The translations under genes and the position numbers were made by a program. A DNA stretch of 64,000 nucleotides from Paenibacillus alkalitolerans (GTDB lineage: Bacteria > Bacillota > Bacilli > Paenibacillales > YIM-B00363), in the NCBI RefSeq assembly GCF_016482785.1, contig NZ_JAEMXM010000017.1, positions 1 to 64,000 of the forward strand. Direction: 5' to 3'. Below are positions 15,812 through 25,548 of this stretch, in pieces (position 1 is the first letter of the stretch; every line of letters begins with the position of its first letter). The notes beneath the pieces were generated by a model, which made no database searches, had not been told where the DNA came from, and worked only from the letters and a program-made list of their open reading frames with translations.

Positions 15812-17107
15812 ATGACAGTTAACTATAAACCGGTTGAGCGGCCTTTTGTCATACGAACCGCCGGCGCAGCCGCACATCCGCCGGAAACGCATGAATACTT
15901 CAATTACGCCGCCGCCGTGCAAGGCATCATCGATCTTCTAAGCAATCGGTTTGAATGCGAATTCCATCTCTACTATCAGGAAGAAAGCAGCGACGTATGG
16001 GACGCTTTGGAGGAAGACATTCGCAGCGGTTACAAAGGCGTTAAGCATATAGCGAGCTTATTCGGCTTGGCCGAAACGAAAGCGTTCCGTTATGTTTCCG
16101 ATCCGGAGCAGGAGCGCACAGGCTACGATATTAGACCTTCCGTCCGCAATAACATATTCGTCTACCCGAAGCACCGCGTCGCGTTTGCCCGAATCCCGTT
16201 GATGGTGTCGCACGGGCTGGGCTATGAGGATCTTATCTTCGCAGAAAACGATGAATGTTTGGGCCGTTTTCTTGCGGAAATGCGGGATCGCCAGATTGCG
16301 GACCGGAAAATCATCGTGTTCACCGATACGCACGACGGGCTGGAACGAAGCCGCGAATTAACCGCCAATCCCGTCACTCGCGACGAAGTGTTTATGGACG
16401 AGGCGCTCAAGACGCAAATCTACCGTTCTGCCGATGAGTTTTTCTCGAAGGACCGCGCCTTTTTTCAAACGTACGATATTCCTTACAAAAGGGGGATTTT
16501 GCTGTACGGCAAACCGGGCAACGGGAAAACGACGCTCGTTAAATCGATCTCGGCTACCGTCGGCGCGCCGGCGGCCTATTGGCAAATTACCGAGTACACT
16601 AACAGCGAATCGATTAAAGAGGTGTTCGCCGCCGCGATCAAGATGGCGCCGATGGTGCTCGTTGTCGAGGACATCGATTCGATGCCGGAATCATGCAGAT
16701 CCTACTTTCTGAACACGCTTGACGGCGCCACGTCGAAGGAAGGCATTTTCCTCATAGGAACCACCAACTATCCGGAGAAAATCGACCCCGCACTCATGAA
16801 CCGCGCGGGCCGGTTCGACCGGGCTTACGAAGTAAAGCTGCCGGATGAAGCGCTGCGTCTGTCGTACCTGATGCATAAGGGGATGAGCCGTCTTCTGGAT
16901 GCCGACAAGATTACCGTGGCGGCGCGGCAAACGGAAGGGTTTACCTTCGCCCAGCTCAGCGAGTTGTATGTATCAGCCGCTCTGCAGATGCATTACGAGA
17001 ACCAAGTGAACTTGGACCGGTTGATCACCGAGATGAAATCGGACTTCTCTAAAGGAAGAAGCCGCGAATGGCTAACCGGAGAATCACAGAAGCTTGGTTT
17101 TATATAG
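15812..17107 (+). CDS. BCS1/YjoB-like AAA ATPase
   Basis: 431 residues: an N-terminal substrate-handling domain of about 200 residues, then one AAA+ module. Walker A is GKPGNGKTT (about 232-240), Walker B VLVVEDIDSM (about 283-292), sensor 1 IGTTNYPEKID, and the arginine-finger region NRAGRFDR. Length and layout match B. subtilis YjoB, a sigma-W-dependent AAA protein with proposed chaperone/unfoldase activity. No membrane segment or protease domain is visible. AAAGGAG precedes the ATG. The gene lies behind a leader RNA with a terminator, so read-through may be regulated. A strong terminator follows at 17166. Confidence 0.85.
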   Translation: MTVNYKPVERPFVIRTAGAAAHPPETHEYFNYAAAVQGIIDLLSNRFECEFHLYYQEESSDVWDALEEDIRSGYKGVKHIASLFGLAETKAFRYVSDPEQERTGYDIRPSVRNNIFVYPKHRVAFARIPLMVSHGLGYEDLIFAENDECLGRFLAEMRDRQIADRKIIVFTDTHDGLERSRELTANPVTRDEVFMDEALKTQIYRSADEFFSKDRAFFQTYDIPYKRGILLYGKPGNGKTTLVKSISATVGAPAAYWQITEYTNSESIKEVFAAAIKMAPMVLVVEDIDSMPESCRSYFLNTLDGATSKEGIFLIGTTNYPEKIDPALMNRAGRFDRAYEVKLPDEALRLSYLMHKGMSRLLDADKITVAARQTEGFTFAQLSELYVSAALQMHYENQVNLDRLITEMKSDFSKGRSREWLTGESQKLGFI

Positions 17108-17165
17108 ATGGAACAAAATTATGGTCTGAATTGCGGCGATGCACAGCCGCGAATGCCCTCCACCA

Positions 17166-17199
17166 TGAGAAACCCGACCGTTAGCGGTCGGGTTTCTCA
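17166..17199 (+). terminator. Terminator of the AAA ATPase gene
   Basis: GAGAAACCCGACC and GGTCGGGTTTCTC form a 13-bp stem around GTTAGC. The arms are symmetric. The T-run is short (TTTCTCATT). The rest of the gap to 17386 contains a TATAAT (17341-17346) with only a weak -35. Confidence 0.7.
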
Positions 17200-17386
17200 T
17201 TCCCTTAAGTTGGACCCGAAGCGTTTACGGAAGATGCTGTACTTAACCTGGTTGTCAATCGATTCACATAAACGAATAAAACTCTTGTTTGCCGCTATCA
17301 TTTTTTGTCGAATAATGTAGGAAGAAAAAACCACTAGAGGTATAATAATAGCATTATTGTTTTTACGGAGAGGCAGTGACTCGCGA

Positions 17387-20300
17387 ATGGAGAGAGTAAC
17401 CGAAAATATAATCAGCTGCAATTGGCTTCGATACGATATGGTGAACTATTCTATGCAGCAAAATTTTGTGCCGGTTGTCCGGAGAGTAATACTTAGCAAC
17501 ACATCGGATAACGATCTGCATCAGGTAACCGTCAAAATTTCTGCCGAACCGGAATTTGCGGCGGAATGGTCAAAGACGTTGGATATTGTACCCGCCGGAC
17601 AAGAAGTTGATCTCGGCACCGTTCATTTGCAATTAACAGGCGCTTTCTTGGCGGGTTTAACGGAGAGGCTTGCCGGGCTCCTTCAGCTTGAAGTTGCGCA
17701 GCAGGACAATGTGTTATATCAAGAAAACTCGACGATTGCGGTGTTAGCTTACGATCAGTGGGGAGGGTTGGCCTCCATGCCGGAAATGGCGGCTGCGTTC
17801 ATTATGCCGAACCATCCGGCGGTTGCGAAAATCATTGGCGATGCGGCGTCATATTTGGAAAGCTGGACCGGAAACCCGTCCTTCGACGCCTATCAAAGCC
17901 GAAACCCGAATCGGGTTCGACATCAAGCAGCGGCGATTTTCTCGGCGTTGCAAGCATATAAGGTTACATATTGCGTCGCTCCCGCCGGCTTCGAGGAAGT
18001 CGGACAGCGGATCAGGCTGCCGGATGCCGTCATTGGAAACCGTATGGGCAACTGTCTCGATCTCACGCTGCTTTATGCGGCTTGTCTGGAAGCGATCGGC
18101 TTGCATCCTCTCGTCATTTTCACTAAAGCGCATGCGTTTACCGGCGTATGGCTCGTTCAGGAGACATTTGCGGAAACCGTCCAGGACGATATTTCGCTGC
18201 TCACGAAAAGACTTGCAGCCGGCGTGCACGAAATAAGCATCATGGAATCTACGCTGCTGTGCGCCGGAAATGAATCGTCATTTGAAGAAGCCGAAGCGGC
18301 GGCAAGGCTTCATCTGGCCGATCCCGACAGCTTCTTCGGATTCATCGACGTCAAACGCGCCCGTGCCAGCGCAATCCGGCCGCTTCCCTTGCGGATTCCG
18401 ACTCCCGAAGGCTGGGACATCGCGCAGGAGCCTAATGAAGTTAAGATGACAGTAAAAGCTCCCGATGAAGTGACGATCCGCGAGCGTCCCGCTGAAGTCT
18501 CAACGATCGCGGTCACCAAGCAGAAGCAGTGGGAAAGAAAATTGCTCGATCTTACTTTGCGCAATACGCTGCTCAATTTTCGCATGACGAAATCGGCGCT
18601 TCCCTTATTGACTTCGCGTTTGGGCGAGCTTGAGGACGCGTTGGCCGGCGGTCAGGAATTTCAGCTTCTTCCGCGGCCTTCCGACTGGGATGACACGGCT
18701 AGAAGCGCGGACTTATTCCGGAGCGTAAGTAAAGATCATCCGCTCCATGTTCTTGCCGAGCAAGAGTTTTTGAATAAACGTCTGCGTACGGATGCAAGCG
18801 ACAAGGAACTTGCGGTTAAGACGATTCATCTATACCGTTCCGCCCGATTATCCCTGGAGGAGAACGGCGCGAATACGTTGTATCTCGCGTTCGGCCTTCT
18901 TCGGTGGTATGAGTCTGCCGCCAGCGAAATGCCGCGTTACGCACCGATTGTACTGGTTCCGGTGGAGCTTATCCGAAAATCCAGCAGCGCGGGTTTCGTG
19001 CTCCGGATTCGGGATGAGGAACCGCAAATCAACATCACATTGCTGGAGATGCTCCGGCAGGATTTCGGAATTCATATTGGGGGATTGGATCCGCTTCCTC
19101 GCGATGATACGGGGATTGATCTCGCGGGTATTTTCGCGACGCTCCGTCATGTCATCATGAATATGCCGAGGTGGGACATTGTCGAAGCCGCCTTTGTCGG
19201 ACTGTTTTCCTTCAGCCGGTTCGTTATGTGGAACGATATTCGCAGCCGGTCGGATGACCTTGCCAGGAATAAAGTGGTTGCGAGCTTAATGACGGGCCGT
19301 CTGAGCTGGGAGCCGGGCGAAACTTTTCCCGATTCGGACAGATTGGATGAGCTTTATGCTCCAGGCGAACTCCTTCTTCCGATCAGCGCCGATTCCTCCC
19401 AAATTACCGCGGTGAGCGCTGCAATCAACGATAACAGCTTTGTCCTGCATGGTCCGCCGGGAACCGGAAAGTCTCAGACAATAACGAATATGATCGCTTC
19501 CGCTCTAGCGGAAGGCAAGACCGTTCTCTTCGTGGCCGAAAAGATGGCGGCGCTCAGTGTTGTTCAGAGACGGTTGGAGCAAATCGGACTGGGGCCGTAC
19601 TGCCTGGAGCTTCATTCCAATAAGAGCACGAAGAAGGCGGTCCTTGAGCAGCTTCGCCAAACGCTCGAAACGGCGCGCACCGCTTCTCCGGCAGAGTGGA
19701 CAAAACAGGCCGAGCGGCTGGCTGCGTCCAGAAGAGAGCTCAATGCCTATGTCGCATCTTTGCATCGCAAATACGGCTTCGGAGCTTCACTATGCGAAGC
19801 GATCGTGCGCTATGACCTTGTAAAATCGTCGCCGGCTGCACTAGCTTTCGATCCTACCGTTGTCGGGGGGATGACTGAAGAACATTCCGCGGCCTGGGCG
19901 GGACTGGCGAATGAGCTTCGTGTCGCGGGGGAGGCGGCCGGACACCCGTCGGGCAATGCATGGACCGATGCAGCCTGTACAACCTATACGCCGGCATTTC
20001 GTTCGGAAGTCGAAGATTTGCTGGCTGCTTATGCGTCCAAGCTGTCGGATGTTCAAGCTGCGTATTCGGAGCTTGCCGATTGGATGGGATTTTCCGCCGC
20101 ACAGCCTGAGCCCGAAGATTTGCAGCGGCTGGCGGAAGCGGCGGAAGCGCTGCGATTAGCTCCGGAATCGGTTCCAACCGGTTTGCTGGGCGCCGGAGAG
20201 CTGGAATCGGCAATCGGGCAAGCGGAGCAAGCCGTTCGACACGGCCGTGCGCGAAACGAGGCGCGTTGTCGCATTACGGCTCGTTTTTCAGACGAAGCGT

Positions 20301-23269
20301 TAGCTTTCGACGCCGCCATGGCTCTCTCCGAATGGAGAAGGGCGGACATGCAATGGTTCTTGCCGAGACACTTCAAGCAGAACCGTATTTATAAAATGCT
20401 CAAAGCCATGGCCGCTTCCGGCTCGGTACCGCAAAAGAAAGACACGGCCGAAACGTTGAATTTGATTATCCAATACCAGACGGAGACTGCCGAGCTGAAA
20501 CAATTGGAGCCGGTCGCCTCTTCTTTGCTGGGACCGCTGTGGAAGAGCGGGGAAGCAGACTGGGAAACTGCGAATGACGCCATTGATTGGATTCGGGAGC
20601 TGGATCAATCGCTGCATCGGTTGCATCAGGACGGACTGAAGGCAAGACAAGCGCGGGTCCGCATTGCGGATTTGCTGTCTGCCGGCAGAAATGTTTTTAC
20701 AGAACGATATGGAGAATCTATCAGTCGATATCTCAATGCCAAACAGGAATTCATGCAGCTGGAGCAGCAGTTGGCCGATAAGCTGTCGATTGATCTTCAT
20801 GACATGGATAGGAAGCGGGCTGCACGGCCGTGGCTTGAATTCCGTGAGTGGAAGGTGCGGCAGTGGACAGACAACATCGGCATGCTTCGCGAATGGTGCA
20901 GCTGGAGGCAAGTCCGGGAACGCGCGTTGGAATCCGGTTTATCTTCGCTTATATCCGCATATGAGAATGGGGACCTTCGGCACGCGGAAGTTATACCGGC
21001 ATTTGAACGAGCGTGGTGGAAAGCCGCGATTCACTATATACTGGCGGAAGACAAGCAGCTGGCGTCGTTTTCCGGAAGGTTGTTCGAAGAAAAAATCAGA
21101 GGGTTCCAAGAAACGATGGAACGGTTTGAGGAGCTAACGAGACAGGAGATTGCGGCTCGTCTTGCCGCCAAGATTCCCCCGCTGCACAATCAGGCGGCAT
21201 CCAGCTCCGAAGCGGGGATTCTTCTTCGCGCCATCCGGAGCGGGGGAAGAGGAATGTCGCTCCGCAAGCTGTTCGAGCAAATCCCGAATTTGTTGAACCG
21301 GATCTGCCCCTGCATGCTGATGAGCCCGATGTCCGTTGCGCAATATCTCGATCCGAAATATGCGCCGTTCGATCTTGTCGTCTTCGATGAAGCTTCGCAG
21401 CTGCCGACCAGCGAGGCAGTCGGCGCCATGGCCCGCGGCCGCAACGTTATCGTCGTGGGAGATCCCAAGCAGCTGCCGCCGACCAGTTTCTTTATGAATA
21501 CGACGACTGAAGATGCCGATGACGCGGTTGCTCAAGAGGATTTGGAAAGCATATTGGATGATTGCCTTGCGCTCGGCATGCCTCAAGAACACCTGCTATG
21601 GCACTATCGAAGCAGGCATGAGAGTTTGATAGCGTTTAGCAATCGGCATTTCTACGACAACAAGTTGCTGACCTTCCCATCCCCTCACGAGAGAAGGTCT
21701 AATGTGAAATGGCATCCGGTAGAAGGCTACTATGACCGCGGAAAAACAAAGCAAAATCGTGCCGAAGCCGAAGAGGTTGTGAAGGAAATTACACGCCGGC
21801 TGCGTGACCCGGAATTGTCGAAGCTAAGTATCGGCGTGGTGACGTTCAATTCCATTCAACAGACGCTGATTGAGGACTTGCTGGATGAAGCTTTCCGCAT
21901 GGACGGCGAGCTGGAGTCGGCCGCTACCCGGATGTATGAACCGATTTTCGTGAAAAACCTGGAGAATGTTCAAGGAGATGAGCGCGACGTCATTCTGTTC
22001 TCGATCGGATACGGACCGGATGCCTTGGGCAAGGTAGTGTTGAATTTCGGACCGTTGAACCGGGAAGGGGGATGGCGGAGATTGAATGTCGCCGTTTCCA
22101 GGGCGCGCCATGAGATGCATGTGTTCTCCGCTTTGCGCGCGGAACACTTGGATGCGGCCAGGACACGGGCACAGGGTGTAAACGCATTAAGGTCATTCTT
22201 GGAATATGCGGAAAAGGGTCTTCCCGCGCTTCGAATGGAAGCGGACCGGCTTAAAGCGGAGTCCATAGGATTAGAGACACCGATTGCGGAGGCTTTGAAA
22301 GCGGAAGGTTACAAAGTAGAAACGCACGTTGGCGCTTCCGGCTGCCGGATCGACCTCGCAATCGTCAATCCGGACAAACCGGACACGTATCTTCTTGCCG
22401 TACTATGTGACGGCGACGGTTACAAAGCGGGAAAAACCGCCCGCGACCGAGAATCGCTCCGGGAACAAGTGTTGCGGCAATTGGGATGGCGAATTCACCG
22501 CGTTTGGTCGATAGATTGGCTGGATAATCCATCGAAGGAAATACAGCGCATCCATGAAGCGGTTAAGTCGGCAAAAGCTGGCGGAGATAAAGAAAGTGTC
22601 GCCGAAACGGATGCGGCGCAATCGGGTGGAGAAGAAGCGGAAAGCGGACATGAACTGAAATCCGCAGACTCGCCTGTGGAGACTGCCCAACCTGTAATTC
22701 AATCGGCCTGGAGATCGGTCTACAAACCGGCAACTCTTCCGGCAGTAGAGCTGCCCTCGGAGGAATTTTACAATCCTGCAAATACTGAACTCGTTTTGGG
22801 TCAAATCGAGCAAGTCATTAAGGAAGAGGGACCGGTCAGCAGATCGCTGCTTTCCAAGAGGGTGCTGCAAGCTTGGGGTTTGACCCGGGCGGGTGCGCGC
22901 ATCGAACGGCACTTCGATACTCTGTTTGCCGCGATGAACGTGAAGAGCACGATTTCGGACGGAATCGAGTTTTATTGGCCTGCTGATGCGGACCTCTCTC
23001 AATACAATATATACCGGGTGTCCGATGGCGATCAGGATCGCAGAAGCGCGGAGGACTTGCCGCCTGAGGAAGTCGCGAACGCCGTTTGCGAGGTGCTGTT
23101 TAATCAGATCAGCTTGCCGGAGGAGGATTTGATTAAAGAAACGATTAAGCTGTTAGGCTATGCGCGTAGCGGCACTTCATTGGAGAAGGCCGTCAGGAAC
23201 GGTTTGGATCACGTCACCGCAAGAGGACTTGCGGTGAATGAACAGAGCCGCGTGTATTATAGAGGATAG
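17387..23269 (+). CDS. Giant DUF4011-SF1 helicase-Vsr-like nuclease-DUF3320 protein (Hhe-like defence candidate)
   Basis: About 1960 residues. Residue numbers count from the in-frame TTG at 17357; I start at ATG 17387. A transglutaminase-like segment comes first: GNCLDLTLLYAACLEAIG (Cys near 232) and KAHAFTGVW (His near 258). DUF4011 follows (KQWERKLLDLTLRNTLLNF, near 390). An SF1 helicase has Walker A HGPPGTGKSQT near 700, Walker B LVVFDEASQLP near 1341, GDPKQLPP, and motif VI RRLNVAVSRAR near 1572. Then comes a Vsr/MTES_1575-type nuclease (CRIDLAIVNP, AVLCDGDGYK, ARDRESLREQVL, GWRIHRVWS, about 1655-1720) and DUF3320 (1800-1965). This domain order was listed in published surveys of prokaryotic antiviral genes as a single-gene system named Hhe. 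That assignment is from memory. It stands alone and is followed by a terminator. Confidence 0.85.
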   Translation: MERVTENIISCNWLRYDMVNYSMQQNFVPVVRRVILSNTSDNDLHQVTVKISAEPEFAAEWSKTLDIVPAGQEVDLGTVHLQLTGAFLAGLTERLAGLLQLEVAQQDNVLYQENSTIAVLAYDQWGGLASMPEMAAAFIMPNHPAVAKIIGDAASYLESWTGNPSFDAYQSRNPNRVRHQAAAIFSALQAYKVTYCVAPAGFEEVGQRIRLPDAVIGNRMGNCLDLTLLYAACLEAIGLHPLVIFTKAHAFTGVWLVQETFAETVQDDISLLTKRLAAGVHEISIMESTLLCAGNESSFEEAEAAARLHLADPDSFFGFIDVKRARASAIRPLPLRIPTPEGWDIAQEPNEVKMTVKAPDEVTIRERPAEVSTIAVTKQKQWERKLLDLTLRNTLLNFRMTKSALPLLTSRLGELEDALAGGQEFQLLPRPSDWDDTARSADLFRSVSKDHPLHVLAEQEFLNKRLRTDASDKELAVKTIHLYRSARLSLEENGANTLYLAFGLLRWYESAASEMPRYAPIVLVPVELIRKSSSAGFVLRIRDEEPQINITLLEMLRQDFGIHIGGLDPLPRDDTGIDLAGIFATLRHVIMNMPRWDIVEAAFVGLFSFSRFVMWNDIRSRSDDLARNKVVASLMTGRLSWEPGETFPDSDRLDELYAPGELLLPISADSSQITAVSAAINDNSFVLHGPPGTGKSQTITNMIASALAEGKTVLFVAEKMAALSVVQRRLEQIGLGPYCLELHSNKSTKKAVLEQLRQTLETARTASPAEWTKQAERLAASRRELNAYVASLHRKYGFGASLCEAIVRYDLVKSSPAALAFDPTVVGGMTEEHSAAWAGLANELRVAGEAAGHPSGNAWTDAACTTYTPAFRSEVEDLLAAYASKLSDVQAAYSELADWMGFSAAQPEPEDLQRLAEAAEALRLAPESVPTGLLGAGELESAIGQAEQAVRHGRARNEARCRITARFSDEALAFDAAMALSEWRRADMQWFLPRHFKQNRIYKMLKAMAASGSVPQKKDTAETLNLIIQYQTETAELKQLEPVASSLLGPLWKSGEADWETANDAIDWIRELDQSLHRLHQDGLKARQARVRIADLLSAGRNVFTERYGESISRYLNAKQEFMQLEQQLADKLSIDLHDMDRKRAARPWLEFREWKVRQWTDNIGMLREWCSWRQVRERALESGLSSLISAYENGDLRHAEVIPAFERAWWKAAIHYILAEDKQLASFSGRLFEEKIRGFQETMERFEELTRQEIAARLAAKIPPLHNQAASSSEAGILLRAIRSGGRGMSLRKLFEQIPNLLNRICPCMLMSPMSVAQYLDPKYAPFDLVVFDEASQLPTSEAVGAMARGRNVIVVGDPKQLPPTSFFMNTTTEDADDAVAQEDLESILDDCLALGMPQEHLLWHYRSRHESLIAFSNRHFYDNKLLTFPSPHERRSNVKWHPVEGYYDRGKTKQNRAEAEEVVKEITRRLRDPELSKLSIGVVTFNSIQQTLIEDLLDEAFRMDGELESAATRMYEPIFVKNLENVQGDERDVILFSIGYGPDALGKVVLNFGPLNREGGWRRLNVAVSRARHEMHVFSALRAEHLDAARTRAQGVNALRSFLEYAEKGLPALRMEADRLKAESIGLETPIAEALKAEGYKVETHVGASGCRIDLAIVNPDKPDTYLLAVLCDGDGYKAGKTARDRESLREQVLRQLGWRIHRVWSIDWLDNPSKEIQRIHEAVKSAKAGGDKESVAETDAAQSGGEEAESGHELKSADSPVETAQPVIQSAWRSVYKPATLPAVELPSEEFYNPANTELVLGQIEQVIKEEGPVSRSLLSKRVLQAWGLTRAGARIERHFDTLFAAMNVKSTISDGIEFYWPADADLSQYNIYRVSDGDQDRRSAEDLPPEEVANAVCEVLFNQISLPEEDLIKETIKLLGYARSGTSLEKAVRNGLDHVTARGLAVNEQSRVYYRG

Positions 23270-23296
23270 ACAATAGCGCGGCGTCAGTCCCGGATT

Positions 23297-23327
23297 TGCA
23301 GCCCCGGAAGGGCGCTGCATTATTTTT
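23297..23327 (+). terminator. Probable terminator of the helicase-nuclease gene
   Basis: TGCAGCCCC and GGGCGCTGCA pair around CGGAA, followed by TTATTTTT. Confidence 0.6.
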
Positions 23328-23439
23328 ACGTTCGCCGCTATAATGTCGGGTTACCGCTTTCGCTCAACCAGGACGCCAAAAGGTAAATGCCGGCCCGAAA
23401 AGCGGGTAAAATAAAGTCATCGATAAGGAGGGGCATCGT

Positions 23440-25278
23440 TTGGAACATGGCGGCAATTCGTTGGAGAGCTTGATATTGGTCGTATCGGTATCCTTTTTAG
23501 TGCCGATTATTTTATATAAGCTGCGGTTGAAGTTGCTGCCGGTCGTGGTGGCGGAAATTATAGCCGGCCTGATTATAGGTAAAAGCGGGTTCGATTTGGT
23601 AGACCATGACGATTCTTGGCTCACCTTGTTGTCCTTGCTCGGATTCATTTATTTGATGTTTTTAACCGGGTTGGAGATTAACTTCGATTCATTCCGCAAG
23701 AAGAAAACGTCCTCCCAAAATGGATTCAATCCTTTAAGCGCGTCCGTCGTAATTTTCATGGGCATCTTTCTCGTATCCGGCGCATTTTCTTATGGACTTG
23801 TAACCTTGGGGCTGATCGATAGACCGTTTTTGATGACGCTTATTATCGGAACGATCTCTTTAGGCGTTGTGGTTCCCGTATTGAAGGAGAGGCGGATCCT
23901 TAATACGGAGTTGGGTCAGACGCTGCTGCTAATTTCCGTCATTGCGGATTTTGTAACGATGATTTTATTGGCGGTTTACGTCAGCATTTTATCTGAAAAT
24001 GTGACTAGATTGCTGTTCTTAGTCCTCTTCTTTGTACTGGTGGCGGTTATCTTTTGGCTCATCAAACGGTTCGCTTCCCGCAAAGCCTTTGAAACACTTA
24101 GCCAGGGAACGGCGCAATTCGCCACCAGAGCTGTATTCGCACTGATGCTGTCTATTGTATTGCTGTCAGAAAGTCTTGGGGTTGAGAATATACTCGGCGC
24201 CTTTCTGGCCGGTGTCATGGTGTCGCTGCTCAGACCGAAGGAGCAGTTCGTCCATCAGCTTGAATCGTTCGGTTACGGTTTTTTAATCCCTATTTTCTTT
24301 GTAATGGTCGGAGTGAACTTGGAATTGGGTCCGCTGTTGACCGATCCGAGAATACTGATCCTGATACCGCTTCTGTTGCTGCTTATCTTCTTAAGCAAGC
24401 TCATACCGATGCTTTATTTGAAGAGATGGTATCCTTGGCGGCAGGTGCTGAGCTCCGGCGTGTTGCTTGCCACCACGTTAAGCTTGGTAATTGCTGCGTC
24501 AACGCTTGCGCTTGAAATGAACATGATCGACGAATCGCTGCATGGAGCGCTGATACTTGTGGCTATCGTCAGCTGCCTCATTTTCCCCGTCGTATACAAC
24601 AAGATGTCGCCGCGGGAAGCGGTCAGGAAGAAAGTAATACATATTGTCGGCGTCAACCATGTATCGATGTCCGTTGTCCATGATTTGATCGAAGAAGGCG
24701 AATACGACGTGCGTTTATTTACATCCAGTACATCGAATACCGAGGAAGCGGGGGCGGAGGAAGATACGGAGGTTAAGATTCATAAGCTCCCGAATCTGGA
24801 TGAACACGGACTGGACAAACTGGGCGTGTTCGATGCGGACATGGTTGTGCTCGTTTCGACGAACGACGAGCTGAATCTGCGTATCGCGCGTTACGTCTCC
24901 GGCAATAAAGCGGCGCGGGTGATCGTCCGCATCGAAAATCCCGAGCTGCAGCAGGCTGTGCAAAAAGAAGGACTAGAGGTGTTCTCCACCTTATTTGCTT
25001 CCAGAACCGTTCTCCGCACATTGATTGAAAGTCCGGGCGCATTGAGACTGATCTCGGAGCGGGACGATACGATCCACGAAATCTCGGTGAACAATCCGAA
25101 TTATCATGAGCAGCTGCTGTCCGATTTCCCGCTGTTAAGGGATATCCTGATTCTCCGAATATACCGGGGAGACTCGTTCATTATCCCTCACGGCAATACG
25201 GAAATTCATCAGGGAGATAAACTGCTGATAAGCGGAGATACGGAGCAAGCGGAAGCGTTCCGCGCGTTGGTGGAATAA
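23440..25278 (+). CDS. Kef-type monovalent cation:proton antiporter (CPA2) with TrkA domains
   Basis: 612 residues. The first 390 form about 12 hydrophobic segments of the Na+/H+ exchanger fold, with motifs such as VVAEIIAGLIIGKSGFDLV and GAFLAGVMVSLL. They are followed by an RCK/TrkA-N domain (VIHIVGVNHVSMSVVHDLI, about 395-515) and a TrkA-C domain (about 530-612, HEISVNNPNYHEQLLSD...GDKLLISGDTEQ). Such proteins exchange K+ or Na+ for H+ and are gated by nucleotides or c-di-AMP through the RCK part; the ligand here is unknown. The start is TTG 23440, behind AAGGAGG 8 nt away. It stands alone between the helicase gene and the c-di-GMP riboswitch. Confidence 0.85.
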   Translation: MEHGGNSLESLILVVSVSFLVPIILYKLRLKLLPVVVAEIIAGLIIGKSGFDLVDHDDSWLTLLSLLGFIYLMFLTGLEINFDSFRKKKTSSQNGFNPLSASVVIFMGIFLVSGAFSYGLVTLGLIDRPFLMTLIIGTISLGVVVPVLKERRILNTELGQTLLLISVIADFVTMILLAVYVSILSENVTRLLFLVLFFVLVAVIFWLIKRFASRKAFETLSQGTAQFATRAVFALMLSIVLLSESLGVENILGAFLAGVMVSLLRPKEQFVHQLESFGYGFLIPIFFVMVGVNLELGPLLTDPRILILIPLLLLLIFLSKLIPMLYLKRWYPWRQVLSSGVLLATTLSLVIAASTLALEMNMIDESLHGALILVAIVSCLIFPVVYNKMSPREAVRKKVIHIVGVNHVSMSVVHDLIEEGEYDVRLFTSSTSNTEEAGAEEDTEVKIHKLPNLDEHGLDKLGVFDADMVVLVSTNDELNLRIARYVSGNKAARVIVRIENPELQQAVQKEGLEVFSTLFASRTVLRTLIESPGALRLISERDDTIHEISVNNPNYHEQLLSDFPLLRDILILRIYRGDSFIIPHGNTEIHQGDKLLISGDTEQAEAFRALVE

Positions 25279-25324
25279 GATTTACAACATGAAATACATA
25301 TAGTACTCTACTTATATGATTTTG

Positions 25325-25400
25325 AAAAAGGCAAACCTGTCTAAAGACAGGGACGCAAAGCCACGGGTCTAAGGTGAAAGCTAAGATAGCCGGGCTGCCA
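25325..25400 (+). promoter_or_regulatory. Cyclic di-GMP-I (GEMM-I) riboswitch
   Basis: The conserved landmarks are all present in order: GGCAAACC (25330-25337), GACGCAAAGCC (25352-25362), a GGGTCTAAGG tetraloop-receptor region, and the closing GATAGCCGGGCTGCC (25385-25399). This is the canonical GEMM-I core with P1, the A-rich junction and the 3' GCCGGGxTGCC arm. A terminator follows 45 nt downstream and then hypX, so c-di-GMP probably decides between termination and read-through. Whether it is an ON or OFF switch cannot be told without folding. Confidence 0.92.
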
Positions 25401-25444
25401 AAATGCGATTATTCCGGCACTTTAGGAGTTAGTATGCATATTAT

Positions 25445-25480
25445 TGGCTGCTCAATTTTTGGGCGGCCTTTTATTTTTTT
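25445..25480 (+). terminator. Expression-platform terminator of the c-di-GMP riboswitch
   Basis: GGCTGCTCA and TGGGCGGCC pair with G-T wobbles and are followed by TTTTATTTTTTTTT. Confidence 0.75.
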
Positions 25481-25548
25481 TTAAGGAGCTGATCGCAGCA
25501 AAAGACAATCTCCGTATGCACTAATATTTCGAAAAGGGGTGTTATTAT

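Noticed and set aside
17108-17320. 70-codon frame after the AAA ATPase
   Set aside because: It spans a terminator, has no ribosome site and no family.
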